Part shown: one piece after another, positions 31,207 to 38,464 of the stretch
Position numbering within the stretch: the first letter of the stretch is position 1
Layout of the letters: each line of letters starts with the position of its first letter
Source of the DNA: Hydrogenothermaceae bacterium
Lineage (GTDB): Bacteria > Aquificota > Aquificia > Aquificales > Hydrogenothermaceae
Direction of reading: 5' to 3'
DNA length: 38,464 nucleotides
Assembly: GCA_027030405.1 (NCBI GenBank)
Contig: JALVEZ010000073.1
Span: 1 to 38,464, forward strand
Notes under the pieces: generated by a model
The model's database searches: none
What the model was told of the DNA's origin: nothing
Seen by the model: the letters and a program-made list of their open reading frames with translations, nothing else
Program-made: the position numbers and the translations under genes

Positions 31207-32931
31207 TTAAAGTTCTTTAAACTTATTTGTTATTGGCATTCTTCTATCTTTTCCGAAGGCCCTGTGAGTTATTCTTATACCAATTGGTGCCTGTCTTCTT
31301 TTATATTCATTTTGATCTATCATTCTTATAACCTTTTTAACACTTTCCTCATCGATACCATATTTAGGAATCTCTTTTGCAGGGATGTCTTCTTCCACAT
31401 ATAGTCTGATAATTTCATCTAATATCGGATAAGGAAGAAGTTCATCTTCGTCTTTTTGATTTGGTTTTAATTCAGCAGAAGGTGGTTTTACTAAGACTCT
31501 ATCAGGGATAACTTTAGATATGCTGTTTCTGTAATCTGCCAATTCGTAAACTTTCGTTTTTAGAACATCTTTTAAAACTGCAAAACCACCAACCATATCA
31601 CCGTATAATGTTGCATAACCAACACTCATTTCAGATTTATTTCCTGTGGCAAGGACAATCCATCCAAATTTATTTGAAAGTGCCATTAAAAGATTTCCTC
31701 TTATTCTTGCCTGAAGATTTTCTTCTGCATGTCCAGGCTTTGTTCCTGCAAATAATGGTTCTAATTCCTGTAAATATTTTTCAAATATATTTGTAATAGG
31801 AAGAACAAACTTCTCTATACCTAAATTTTCTGCTAACTCTTCAGCATCTTCAATACTTTCTTTAGATGTATACTGCGAAGGCATTAAAACGCCTTTTACG
31901 TTTTCACTCCCTAATGCATCTACTGCAATACATGCAGTTAATGAACTATCAATACCACCACTCAATCCTATAACAACTTTTTCAAAACCGTTTTTATAAA
32001 TATAATCTTTTAGACCTGTAACCAGTGCTTTATAATTTTGCTCTACTTCCCGTTCGTCTAAAAGAATTTTTTCAGGAAGAAGAATATATTTTTCTTTTAT
32101 TTTATAATCTAATTTAAACTCTTTTACGATTTCTTCCCTTTTATACTCGGCACGGAGTTCTTTAAGTCTATTATCTTTTAGCTGTTTTCTGAAAATATTA
32201 TCAAGTTCTAAATCACATAGAACCAGATCTTCTTCAAACGATTTTCCTTTCTCGTGAATTTTTCCATCAGGATCAACGATTATGCTGTTTCCATCAAAAA
32301 CAAGCTCATCCTGTCCTCCCACGAGATTTACATATGCAATTGATATAAGATTATCCCGTGCTCTAACTTTTATCATTTCTTCCCTTATTTTCAACTTACC
32401 CATATAGTAAGGAGATGCGTTTATATTTATAACCAGCTCAGCTCCTTCTATGGCTTGAGTATTTATAGGGTTTTCTGGATACCATATATCTTCACAGATA
32501 GAAAGACCAATTTTATAACCTTCTATATTCAAAAGGCATATCTCTTTTCCTTTCTGAAAATATCTGAGTTCATCAAAGACTCCATAATTTGGGAGATGAT
32601 TTTTATGATAACTTGTGATGATTTCACTGTTAAGCATTACAGCAGCAGCATTAAAAATATCTATTTTTTTATCAACAAAACCAACTATAGAAATAATATC
32701 TTTAGAATAATCTGCTATTTTTTGTATGTACTCTAAATTTTTGTTAATAAAACTGGGTTTTAGTAAGAGATCTTCAGGAGGATACCCTGTAAGAGCAAGT
32801 TCAGGAAAGGCTATAATATCTACCTCCTGCTCTTTTGCCTTTTGTATAAAATCAACTATCTTTTTATAATTTCCTTCAATATCTCCAACAACTGAGTTAA
32901 TCTGTGCTAAAGCAAGTCTAATTTTTTTCAT
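31207..32931 (-). CDS. nadE: Glutamine-dependent NAD+ synthetase
   Basis: Amidates deamido-NAD using glutamine nitrogen. The N-terminal nitrilase-like glutaminase domain (1-270) has Glu in AFPELALTGYPPEDLL, Lys in YHKNHLPNYGVFDE and Cys in LSICEDIWYP; the C-terminal synthetase (300-574) has the P-loop GLSGGIDSSL and ATGNKSEMSVGYATLYGD. I start at the ATG at 32931 (574 residues), nine bases behind TTTGGAG and starting MKKIRLALAQIN; ATG at 32937 is possible, and an in-frame TTG at 32946 overlaps the ribosome site. It completes the NAD pathway with nadD. A tnpB element lies only 28 bases upstream, so the element's end may supply its promoter. Confidence 0.95.
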   Translation of the reverse strand: MKKIRLALAQINSVVGDIEGNYKKIVDFIQKAKEQEVDIIAFPELALTGYPPEDLLLKPSFINKNLEYIQKIADYSKDIISIVGFVDKKIDIFNAAAVMLNSEIITSYHKNHLPNYGVFDELRYFQKGKEICLLNIEGYKIGLSICEDIWYPENPINTQAIEGAELVININASPYYMGKLKIREEMIKVRARDNLISIAYVNLVGGQDELVFDGNSIIVDPDGKIHEKGKSFEEDLVLCDLELDNIFRKQLKDNRLKELRAEYKREEIVKEFKLDYKIKEKYILLPEKILLDEREVEQNYKALVTGLKDYIYKNGFEKVVIGLSGGIDSSLTACIAVDALGSENVKGVLMPSQYTSKESIEDAEELAENLGIEKFVLPITNIFEKYLQELEPLFAGTKPGHAEENLQARIRGNLLMALSNKFGWIVLATGNKSEMSVGYATLYGDMVGGFAVLKDVLKTKVYELADYRNSISKVIPDRVLVKPPSAELKPNQKDEDELLPYPILDEIIRLYVEEDIPAKEIPKYGIDEESVKKVIRMIDQNEYKRRQAPIGIRITHRAFGKDRRMPITNKFKEL

Positions 32932-32959
32932 TTTCATAATCTCCAAATAGTTTATCTTG

Positions 32960-33150
32960 TTAAATTTTATATAAAGAATTATTATAGTGAACTACACGCT
33001 GACTTAAAACATTATTTCCGATGGAATACACAAATTCTAGATTTGTCAGTCGTTTTACAGGGGGTGTGCTATCTTGAGATAACCTTATCCCTGATAGGTG
33101 GTCACCACACCTTGCTACCCCTATCTGCCCATATACTTGGACAGACTTAG
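32960..33150 (-). ncRNA. Candidate guide RNA (omega/reRNA) region at the tnpB 3' end
   Basis: In IS200/IS605 elements the guide RNA is made from the 3' part of tnpB and the right end. Here the last ~85 codons after NADVNGARNLLKKF look unlike conserved protein (GVARCGDHLSGIRLSQDSTPP) and the DNA can fold: for example ACAAAT/ATTTGT in CAAATCTAGAATTTG at about 33033-33050, and GGTG/CACC near 33098-33113. The boundaries are only a guess from the family. Confidence 0.35.
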
Positions 33151-34471
33151 GGCTACTTTTAAGTTTTCCAAATACTCTAATCCTTATTACTTGCTTTAAT
33201 CCTGTAATGTAATCGTGAAAACTCTTTTTAAACTTTTTGAGTAGATTTCTTGCCCCGTTTACATCTGCGTTAATGGATCCTTTAATTGATTTAAACAATC
33301 CTCTATGTTTTCTTGCCTCAGGTGTGTAGTTTTCTTTGTTAACAGCTACTTCTTTTAAGCTGTCCACACCTGAAGTATAGCTCTCATCTACTAAGACTAC
33401 TTTTATTCCGTATTCGCTTGCTTTGTATTCTATTTGTTTTGATACTTTACCATGTGGTAGTAAACTTAACATCTGGTCTATTATGCTTGATAGCTTACTC
33501 TCTTTGTTTTTGCTTTCTTGTAGTTTACCTATGACTATAGCCCCTACATTGTATTTTTTTGCAAGCTCTACTATCAAATTTGAAACTTTATGACTAAAAT
33601 CTCTTATTAGATTGTTTACTCTCTTTTGTATCCTGTGGAGTATTTTATCTAATCTACTTGTTGAGAGTTTCTTGTTTATAAGGTTGTCTCTTTTCTTTTG
33701 CCATTTTGATAATTTCTTTAAATAGTTTCTGAGCTGTGTTTGTATTCCTTTGCCGTCTATTATATAGCTTGCTGGATGGTTTTCTATCACAAGGGTTGCA
33801 AAGTTTGATATTCCGTAGTCTATTGCTAATGCTATATCTTTTGATGGTTTAAGCTCTTGCTCCTTTTCAATCGCCCAAATCAGAGATTTTTCTATTTCTT
33901 TCTCATATACGATGTTTAGCCTGTATGTGATATTGTTGTATGCTTTATATGGTGTTATCTGAATATTGAGTATGTTTAGATTGCTTAAGTCTAATCCTGT
34001 TTCTATTCTCAGGTAATTTATATCTATCCCGTGTTTCTCTTTTAAGTGTTGTTTTAGCTCTTTTGATAGGCTTAACCTTATAGTGTTTCTTTCAATTGTA
34101 AATCCTGTTTTATCGTAAATTACTGGTCTGTGTGGTGATTTTTTCTTATTGAACTTTGGTGGTTTTACTGGTGATGGGTATTTTCCTGGTTTTTGTAAGT
34201 ATTTAAAAAAGTTTTGCCAACCTCTTGATAGCTCCTCTAATATAATTTGTGCTGTTCTGCTTTGTAGTGATTTCTTATGTATAGATGTATCTTTTAGCTT
34301 GTTGTATAGGTCGAATTTGTTTGGTTTTGCTAATTTGTTTTTTACTAGATGGTTTGCTTCATTCCATAGTTTTCCTGCGTGATAGGTCAGATAGCCTAAG
34401 ACTATGTTTGTGTTCAGGTCTATATAACTTAATTCTATTCGTAAGCTTCTTTTTGTTTTTATGGTATTCAT
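32960..34471 (-). CDS. tnpB: TnpB RNA-guided nuclease, variant without zinc finger
   Basis: The protein has 503 residues. The N-terminal helix-turn-helix/WED region is followed by a RuvC nuclease: Asp218 in LAIDYGISN (RuvC-I), IVIGKLQES at 313-320 where the usual RuvC-II IVxE is replaced by Gly315, and Asp403 in INADVNGARNLL (RuvC-III). Most TnpB proteins have TSxxCxxCG...FxCxxCG between II and III; here the region reads SYTSGVDSLKE...GLFKSIKGS, with no cysteines, so the zinc finger is absent. A TnpB clade lacking the zinc finger is known, so this is not decay. An alternative Glu, perhaps Glu319 or Glu324, could restore activity. The tail of about 85 residues overlaps the guide RNA region. 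Confidence 0.9.
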   Translation of the reverse strand: MNTIKTKRSLRIELSYIDLNTNIVLGYLTYHAGKLWNEANHLVKNKLAKPNKFDLYNKLKDTSIHKKSLQSRTAQIILEELSRGWQNFFKYLQKPGKYPSPVKPPKFNKKKSPHRPVIYDKTGFTIERNTIRLSLSKELKQHLKEKHGIDINYLRIETGLDLSNLNILNIQITPYKAYNNITYRLNIVYEKEIEKSLIWAIEKEQELKPSKDIALAIDYGISNFATLVIENHPASYIIDGKGIQTQLRNYLKKLSKWQKKRDNLINKKLSTSRLDKILHRIQKRVNNLIRDFSHKVSNLIVELAKKYNVGAIVIGKLQESKNKESKLSSIIDQMLSLLPHGKVSKQIEYKASEYGIKVVLVDESYTSGVDSLKEVAVNKENYTPEARKHRGLFKSIKGSINADVNGARNLLKKFKKSFHDYITGLKQVIRIRVFGKLKSSPKSVQVYGQIGVARCGDHLSGIRLSQDSTPPVKRLTNLEFVYSIGNNVLSQRVVHYNNSLYKI

Positions 34472-34480
34472 TTAAAATCT

Positions 34481-34509
34481 ATCCTATGGTAAACTACCTA
34501 AAAAAGCAA
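34481..34509 (-). promoter_or_regulatory. Candidate tnpB promoter
   Basis: Minus strand TTGCTT (34509-34504), 17-base spacer, TAGGAT (34486-34481). If used, the transcript would begin only a few bases before the ATG, so tnpB would be almost leaderless; otherwise the AGGAT serves as the ribosome site and another promoter is used. Confidence 0.35.
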
Positions 34510-34547
34510 GTTTTTTTAAGAAAAAAAGAAAGTTAGGCACTAAAAAG

Positions 34548-34618
34548 ATTTTCGGTTTTTTGGAAATGTTCAATTACTACTAATTTTTTTAGATGGTAAG
34601 CCGAAAGCAACCGAAAAT
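34548..34618. repeat. Inverted repeat at the presumed left end of the tnpB element
   Basis: ATTTTCGGTT (34548-34557) and its perfect inverse complement AACCGAAAAT (34609-34618), spaced by 51 bases. A second CCGAAA lies at 34601-34606. It occupies the gap between tnpB and the diguanylate cyclase gene, where no gene fits. Confidence 0.55.
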
Positions 34619-34664
34619 GGGTTTCAAGAAACAAAAATTTTATATAAAATAAAATAATATAAAA

Positions 34665-35711
34665 TTGGGGAAAGGGTTTTTGTTTAAAGATTTTAAGAAA
34701 TTGCTTTGGAATTCGTTAGAAAAACATCTGTTTTATCCTAATAATTTCCGCTTATCATTGGTTAAAATAGCAGTTTTTATATCATTTATAGATCTTGTTA
34801 TTTTAATTCCTTTTGACAGTCATAGAGGCTTTCATTTTCTTGCATTATCTGAATCTATAGCTTTATTCCTTTTAATTTATAACTATAAATTAGCTGAGCA
34901 AAAAAAAGAAAAAGAATCAACTGATCTCTTTATATTTATTTTTTCTTTGGTTATTTTCTTTGCTTTATTCTCAAAGAATATGACTGTTTATTATTGGATG
35001 GAAATGTTTCCAATCGTTGCATTTTTCTTAAAAGGTATTAAAGCTGGATTTGTATATTCAATTCTATTTTTTATAGGTGTTTCTATAATCAGCTTTTATT
35101 TATACATGAACAATGAATTACCATTGGATCTTTATACAGTAAAAGAAATTATTCAGGTTTATTTTACAATGGTGTTTATAAGTTTTTTAGTGGAGTTTGT
35201 CCGTTCACATTATGAAAAAGAACTGAAAAAAATTGTTTATACAGATTATCTCACAGGTATATATAACAGAAAAAAAGGTGAAGAAGTCTTGGAGTTTGAG
35301 ATCCTCCGTGCAAAAAGATTTTATCATCCACTTTCTATAATAATGTTTGATATTGATAATTTTAAAAAAATAAATGATACATATGGACATGACGTTGGAG
35401 ATTATGTTCTTATTACAATAGCAAAACTTGTTAAAAATTCTATTCGTAGAATCGATACATTTGTTAGATGGGGTGGAGAAGAATTCTTAATAATTTTACC
35501 TGAAACAGATATAAACGGAGCTAAAACAACTGCAGAAGTTATAAAAATGAAAATCGAAAATTACGAATTTGAAACGGTAGAAAAGGTTACAGCAAGTTTT
35601 GGTCTTTCTGAGCTTCATCCAGAAGATTCTTTATTTTCATTAATCAAAAGAGCAGATGAAGCTCTGTATATTGCCAAAAAATCTGGAAAAAATAAGATCG
35701 TTATCCGTTAA
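34665..35711 (+). CDS. Membrane-bound diguanylate cyclase (GGEEF)
   Basis: Makes cyclic di-GMP. The protein is at most 348 residues, with about six membrane helices (residues 30-175) of no recognised sensor family, a short linker, and a GGDEF domain: DYLTGIYNRKK, DIDNFKKINDTYGHDVGD, and the active site RWGGEEF. The inhibitory I-site RxxD is intact (RRID, five residues before GGEEF). The frame opens with TTG at 34665; a second TTG at 34680, just behind GGGGAAAGGG, may be the real start, making it 343 residues. The stop overlaps the opposing torD-like stop by four bases. It may answer a membrane or respiratory signal, but the ligand is unknown. Confidence 0.9.
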   Translation: MGKGFLFKDFKKLLWNSLEKHLFYPNNFRLSLVKIAVFISFIDLVILIPFDSHRGFHFLALSESIALFLLIYNYKLAEQKKEKESTDLFIFIFSLVIFFALFSKNMTVYYWMEMFPIVAFFLKGIKAGFVYSILFFIGVSIISFYLYMNNELPLDLYTVKEIIQVYFTMVFISFLVEFVRSHYEKELKKIVYTDYLTGIYNRKKGEEVLEFEILRAKRFYHPLSIIMFDIDNFKKINDTYGHDVGDYVLITIAKLVKNSIRRIDTFVRWGGEEFLIILPETDINGAKTTAEVIKMKIENYEFETVEKVTASFGLSELHPEDSLFSLIKRADEALYIAKKSGKNKIVIR

Positions 35712-36349
35712 CTAACTTCTTCTTTTTCTAAAGCTTCACATATATAATCGTAATCAGAAAGTATAAATTCTAAAGCAGTCTCAGCAACATCATAATAAAA
35801 TGGAGTTTCTGCCATATCTCTGGCAGCCATAAGATATATAGGCCCCCAATTTGCCAGATGTTCTTCCATGAATTTTTTCTGGATTTCTAAAAGTTTTCTA
35901 GCTTCTTCATAATCTTCTTTAGCATATGCATTTAGCTCTTCCTGAGCAAGATTCATCATAAATTCCATTTCAACGGCAATATGGTCAGGGGATAAAGCCC
36001 TTGTTTTATTTAAATCAATAGAATATCCGTGTTCTCTATAAAAAATAAGTGTTGGATTTGTGATAGTTGGATTAATATGTCCTTCCTCTTGCATAAAAAC
36101 AGATTCGTAAGGATATACATTCAGCAAAAATATAGTAGTAAAATCAACATTAAGATCTTCTTCGATAAGAGATCTAACATCTTTTTCTTTAAATTTATCC
36201 CACTCTTTTGTATTAGGGAATAAATCAAGCAAATCTTCTGTATTTTTTATTTTTTCTAAAGTTATTGCATCAATTTCTTCTATTAATAATCTGGATAATA
36301 ATCCATACATATTTATACGAGCTTGTGTTTCTATGATTCTATCTTCCAT
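35708..36349 (-). CDS. TorD/DmsD-family molybdoenzyme chaperone
   Basis: A 213-residue all-helical cytosolic chaperone that binds Tat-type signal peptides or apo-molybdoenzymes before cofactor insertion. The landmark LSPDHIAVEMEFMMNLAQEE (about 120-140) matches the TorD core E(F/Y)PDHxxxELEFM motif. It lies 153 bases downstream of the second molybdopterin gene on the same strand, so it probably serves that enzyme; it could also help the enzyme at the left end of the window. Confidence 0.9.
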   Translation of the reverse strand: MEDRIIETQARINMYGLLSRLLIEEIDAITLEKIKNTEDLLDLFPNTKEWDKFKEKDVRSLIEEDLNVDFTTIFLLNVYPYESVFMQEEGHINPTITNPTLIFYREHGYSIDLNKTRALSPDHIAVEMEFMMNLAQEELNAYAKEDYEEARKLLEIQKKFMEEHLANWGPIYLMAARDMAETPFYYDVAETALEFILSDYDYICEALEKEEVS

Positions 36350-36431
36350 TTATAACTCCTGAAGGAAATTTTGTTTCTAAATAAGATATGCAAATAATCT
36401 CATTTTTAAATATCTTTTGTCAAGATTGGAT

Positions 36432-36476
36432 TCTATTTTTCAAATTTATCAAATTATGGTATGTTTGAAAAATAGA
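36432..36476. repeat. 13-base inverted repeat overlapping the terminator
   Basis: TCTATTTTTCAAA (36432-36444) and its perfect inverse complement TTTGAAAAATAGA (36464-36476), loop 19 bases. The second arm shares bases with the terminator's arm (36470-36476), so the two hairpins exclude each other. Confidence 0.75.
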
Positions 36477-36498
36477 GGGGCATATGCCCCTTCTATTT
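36470..36498 (-). terminator. Terminator after the second molybdoenzyme gene
   Basis: Stem AAATAGA-GGGG/CCCC-T-TCTATTT around CATATG, followed on the minus strand by a TCTATTTTTC T-rich stretch. It lies four bases past the stop codon. The torD-like gene follows, so some read-through or a separate promoter in the 153-base gap is needed. Confidence 0.75.
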
Positions 36499-36502
36499 AT
36501 AA

Positions 36503-38464
36503 TTAAGATTCGTGGTGTTCTCCACCTTCTGAACCAGGCATTCTATATGCTCTGTCTGTATGTGGATACCAAGGTCTTGGGAACCATTTAGGTCTTCTTA
36601 AACCGTTTGGCCCTGGAGCTGGCCTTGTGAGTTCATCTCTCCAAGCCTGGTATACTTTGAATGTTTTAGAAGTATCAACTACAACATCACCAATTTTGTC
36701 GTCTGGGCCAGCTTTTTCAACTAACACTTTCTTATGCCAGCAGTGCATACCAGAAAGTGGATCTGGGTTTGCAGGGAATACAGAATTTTGCCATACACCA
36801 GATGTACCCTTCCACCATACTTCTTTAATATCTTCGTTGAATTCTGGATATGGCCATTTTAACCATTTCTCATGATGTTTTCTTTCAACGTGATGAGGCA
36901 ACACACCTTTTTTCCATCTAACCGTCCATAAGTGTTCTTTTGGATTGTCAATTTCTGCTAAAGCAGAACCAAACGTCATAACGCCTAATTCCTGATCAAA
37001 TCCTTCTACCTTAACTTTATCAACAACTCTCCATCTACCAGAGTGGTGAGAACAAGCAAGTACACCAGGTCTTGTAGCTTGTGTTGGCATTGCCATTCCT
37101 ACAAAGTAACCAACCTCTATTCCAGAGACAGTATCAACAACTTTAACTTTGATAGGATCTCCTCTTTTAATTCCTAATCTTTCAGCATCTTTTTCGTATA
37201 TCCATACAGGGTTATGGTTTTGTGAAATTTCCATTAACCATTTTGCATTTACAGAACGTGTATGAATGTTATATGGAAGTCTGTAAATAGGATTTAATAC
37301 GAAAGCATTTTCCTCAGTCATATAGTCATGGTGAACATGTGTTGTGATATGAATAAGTTTTTGTCTGTCTTGTTTGTCTTTTGGATATATTGGAATAGCA
37401 TATTCTGGCCAGTGGAATTCTACGAAAGTTTTTGAGTAGAACTCTAATAAACCTGTTGGAGTATGCCATCCAACTAATATTTTTCCATCTTTCATCACAC
37501 CGATAGGATGTCTTTCTGAATGAATTTCTGTGTAATGGTGTTTAAGGAATACAGCTCCTGTGTCTTCTTCAACATAAAGCTCAGACATAGGAATCCATTT
37601 TCCTTTATATTTAACAGCTTTCTTTACAGGATCATAAGGAAGTGGTCTTTCATGAACATTGTAAACATTTGTTTCTTCCGTCCATGCACCTCTATCTCTC
37701 ATATATTCATAAGGCGTTACACCTAATTTTTCGCAAACCTTTCTTAAGTTTGGTAATGTTCCAAATGCAGCTTCATACCACTCTTCAATGGTTACAGGTT
37801 TTCCTGGGTTCTTTTTAGATTCCCAATATTTTCTAATTCCAAGTGAACCATCAGGATCTATTGCGAATGCAAGATTGATCCAGAACTCATTTTCTTCCCA
37901 AACTTCACCAAGTCCTACTTTCTTATGAGCTTCTAAAGTTGCTCTCCATGGAACTTCAGGTTCCCATCCCATTTTTTGTAAAGCAACTCTTAAAGCTGGC
38001 TGTCTGAAAGCAGTCCATCTTTCAGGTTTAGTTTCTGCAGACTGGTTATCATGTCTTTCACCTGCAAGTCCAACAGGAAGTATGTAGTCAACATTCCAGT
38101 TTGTTTCAGACCACGTTGGAGATAAGTTTACAGTTAATCCCATTTTGTTTTCATCTCTTAAAACTTCGATCCATCTGAAACCATCAGGGTTAATCCATAC
38201 AGGGTTATAAATTTTAGAAATCCAGATATTTAATTTTTCAGGAATTTTAAGTCCTCTAGCTTCCCATTTTTTCCTCCATTCATCATCGGAAAGAAGATGC
38301 GGAAGTAAGAAACTTAACTCATAAGTAGATAAAGGCCATTCTGGAGGCCATAAAATTTCATTCCATGCATCAACAGGTGGAGGTTTTTTACCAACTGTGG
38401 CTTCATATCCTTTTCCACCAACTCCAAGAACGTGCCAGTGATGCCATCCAACAGCTCCAATTCC
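36503..38464 (-). CDS. Second molybdopterin oxidoreductase large subunit (N-terminal part outside window)
   Basis: The frame is open to the right edge (654 codons); the Met at 38143 is internal because coding continues upstream of it (GWHHWHVLG, NIWISKIYNPVWINPDG). Visible are part of the catalytic core, including ILPVGLAGERHDNQSAETKPE, and the C-terminal cofactor-binding domain NIHTRSVNAKWLMEISQNHNP, RLGIKRGDPIKV and ACSHHSGRW. This is a DMSO-reductase-superfamily enzyme but not a close relative of the type II subunit at 174-3086. Histidine is frequent (HITTHVHHDY, the C-terminus GGEHHES). The Fe-S site and signal peptide lie outside. Substrate unknown; sulfur, tetrathionate or arsenic compounds are possible for related enzymes. 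Confidence 0.87.
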   Translation of the reverse strand, partial: GIGAVGWHHWHVLGVGGKGYEATVGKKPPPVDAWNEILWPPEWPLSTYELSFLLPHLLSDDEWRKKWEARGLKIPEKLNIWISKIYNPVWINPDGFRWIEVLRDENKMGLTVNLSPTWSETNWNVDYILPVGLAGERHDNQSAETKPERWTAFRQPALRVALQKMGWEPEVPWRATLEAHKKVGLGEVWEENEFWINLAFAIDPDGSLGIRKYWESKKNPGKPVTIEEWYEAAFGTLPNLRKVCEKLGVTPYEYMRDRGAWTEETNVYNVHERPLPYDPVKKAVKYKGKWIPMSELYVEEDTGAVFLKHHYTEIHSERHPIGVMKDGKILVGWHTPTGLLEFYSKTFVEFHWPEYAIPIYPKDKQDRQKLIHITTHVHHDYMTEENAFVLNPIYRLPYNIHTRSVNAKWLMEISQNHNPVWIYEKDAERLGIKRGDPIKVKVVDTVSGIEVGYFVGMAMPTQATRPGVLACSHHSGRWRVVDKVKVEGFDQELGVMTFGSALAEIDNPKEHLWTVRWKKGVLPHHVERKHHEKWLKWPYPEFNEDIKEVWWKGTSGVWQNSVFPANPDPLSGMHCWHKKVLVEKAGPDDKIGDVVVDTSKTFKVYQAWRDELTRPAPGPNGLRRPKWFPRPWYPHTDRAYRMPGSEGGEHHES

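Larger units (their letters stand above)
32960..34664 (-). mobile_element. tnpB-only IS200/IS605-family (IS1341-type) element
   Basis: The element is defined by the tnpB gene plus flanking structures; no tnpA is present. A 13-base motif TATrGTrAACTAC occurs in the same orientation at 32983-32995 (inside the 3' end of tnpB) and 34485-34497 (just upstream of its start), with 11 of 13 positions identical. A 10-base inverted repeat at 34548-34557/34609-34618 follows further upstream. The exact ends are unknown: 34664 is only the limit of the intergenic region, and the other end may lie a few bases past 32960. Without tnpA it cannot move on its own. Confidence 0.6.

Noticed and set aside
34285-34536. 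83-codon + strand frame opposite tnpB
   Set aside because: It overlaps the tnpB start on the other strand and consists of leucine/phenylalanine-rich shadow sequence.
1-38464. CRISPR array, prophage or integron
   Set aside because: No series of spaced direct repeats, phage structural genes or integrase was seen.

Overview
The window is AT-rich, densely packed, strongly Shine-Dalgarno-driven bacterial DNA. The gene set fits a chemolithotrophic thermophile of the Aquificota, probably Hydrogenothermaceae. It pairs spermidine synthase with a branched-chain polyamine synthase (a thermophile trait), has a cbb3-type oxidase, two molybdopterin enzymes of respiratory type and sulfur-handling proteins, and uses TTG starts often. 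The taxonomic call is inference from gene content; no marker search was possible.

Layout. At 1-5930 (+) is an operon for a periplasmic type II molybdoenzyme: the tail of a rhodanese-like protein, a Tat-exported catalytic subunit, an iron-sulfur subunit with four clusters, a fused heme-b/cytochrome-c gamma subunit, and a small secreted protein. The first and last proteins share a C-terminal PKAGxxxGCL tail like the DsrC/TusE sulfur-carrier arm. At 5929-10836 lie a globin-sensor/PsiE membrane fusion, tRNA-Phe(GAA), folK, purH and a patatin-like hydrolase. At 10833-16600 (-) are mtaB with a periplasmic DsrE-like protein, a cysteine-free thioredoxin-fold protein and an orphan, then nadD-clpS-udg and a HtrA protease. 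At 16728-18275 are an AhpD-like protein, an NAD(P)-binding oxidoreductase and a 55-residue Cys-rich membrane protein.

At 18276-21750 (-) a probable operon carries a catalytically dead M16 protein, speE and bpsA. It is preceded by a consensus promoter, a C-rich transcript and a strong terminator, which reads as a new small RNA or an attenuator. At 22396-25872 (-) is a cbb3-type oxidase operon with a split CcoP. At 26004-28481 (-) is an operon with an ABM-domain protein, the RuBisCO-like enolase MtnW, MtnX and an orphan. This recycles methylthioadenosine, the by-product of the two polyamine synthases nearby. An M3 oligopeptidase, a small secreted protein with an operator-like repeat cluster upstream, and nadE follow.

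At 32960-34664 a tnpB-only IS200/IS605-family element sits directly upstream of nadE; its nuclease lacks the usual RuvC-II glutamate and the zinc finger. A membrane diguanylate cyclase, a TorD-type chaperone and the C-terminal two-thirds or so of a second, different molybdopterin oxidoreductase close the window.
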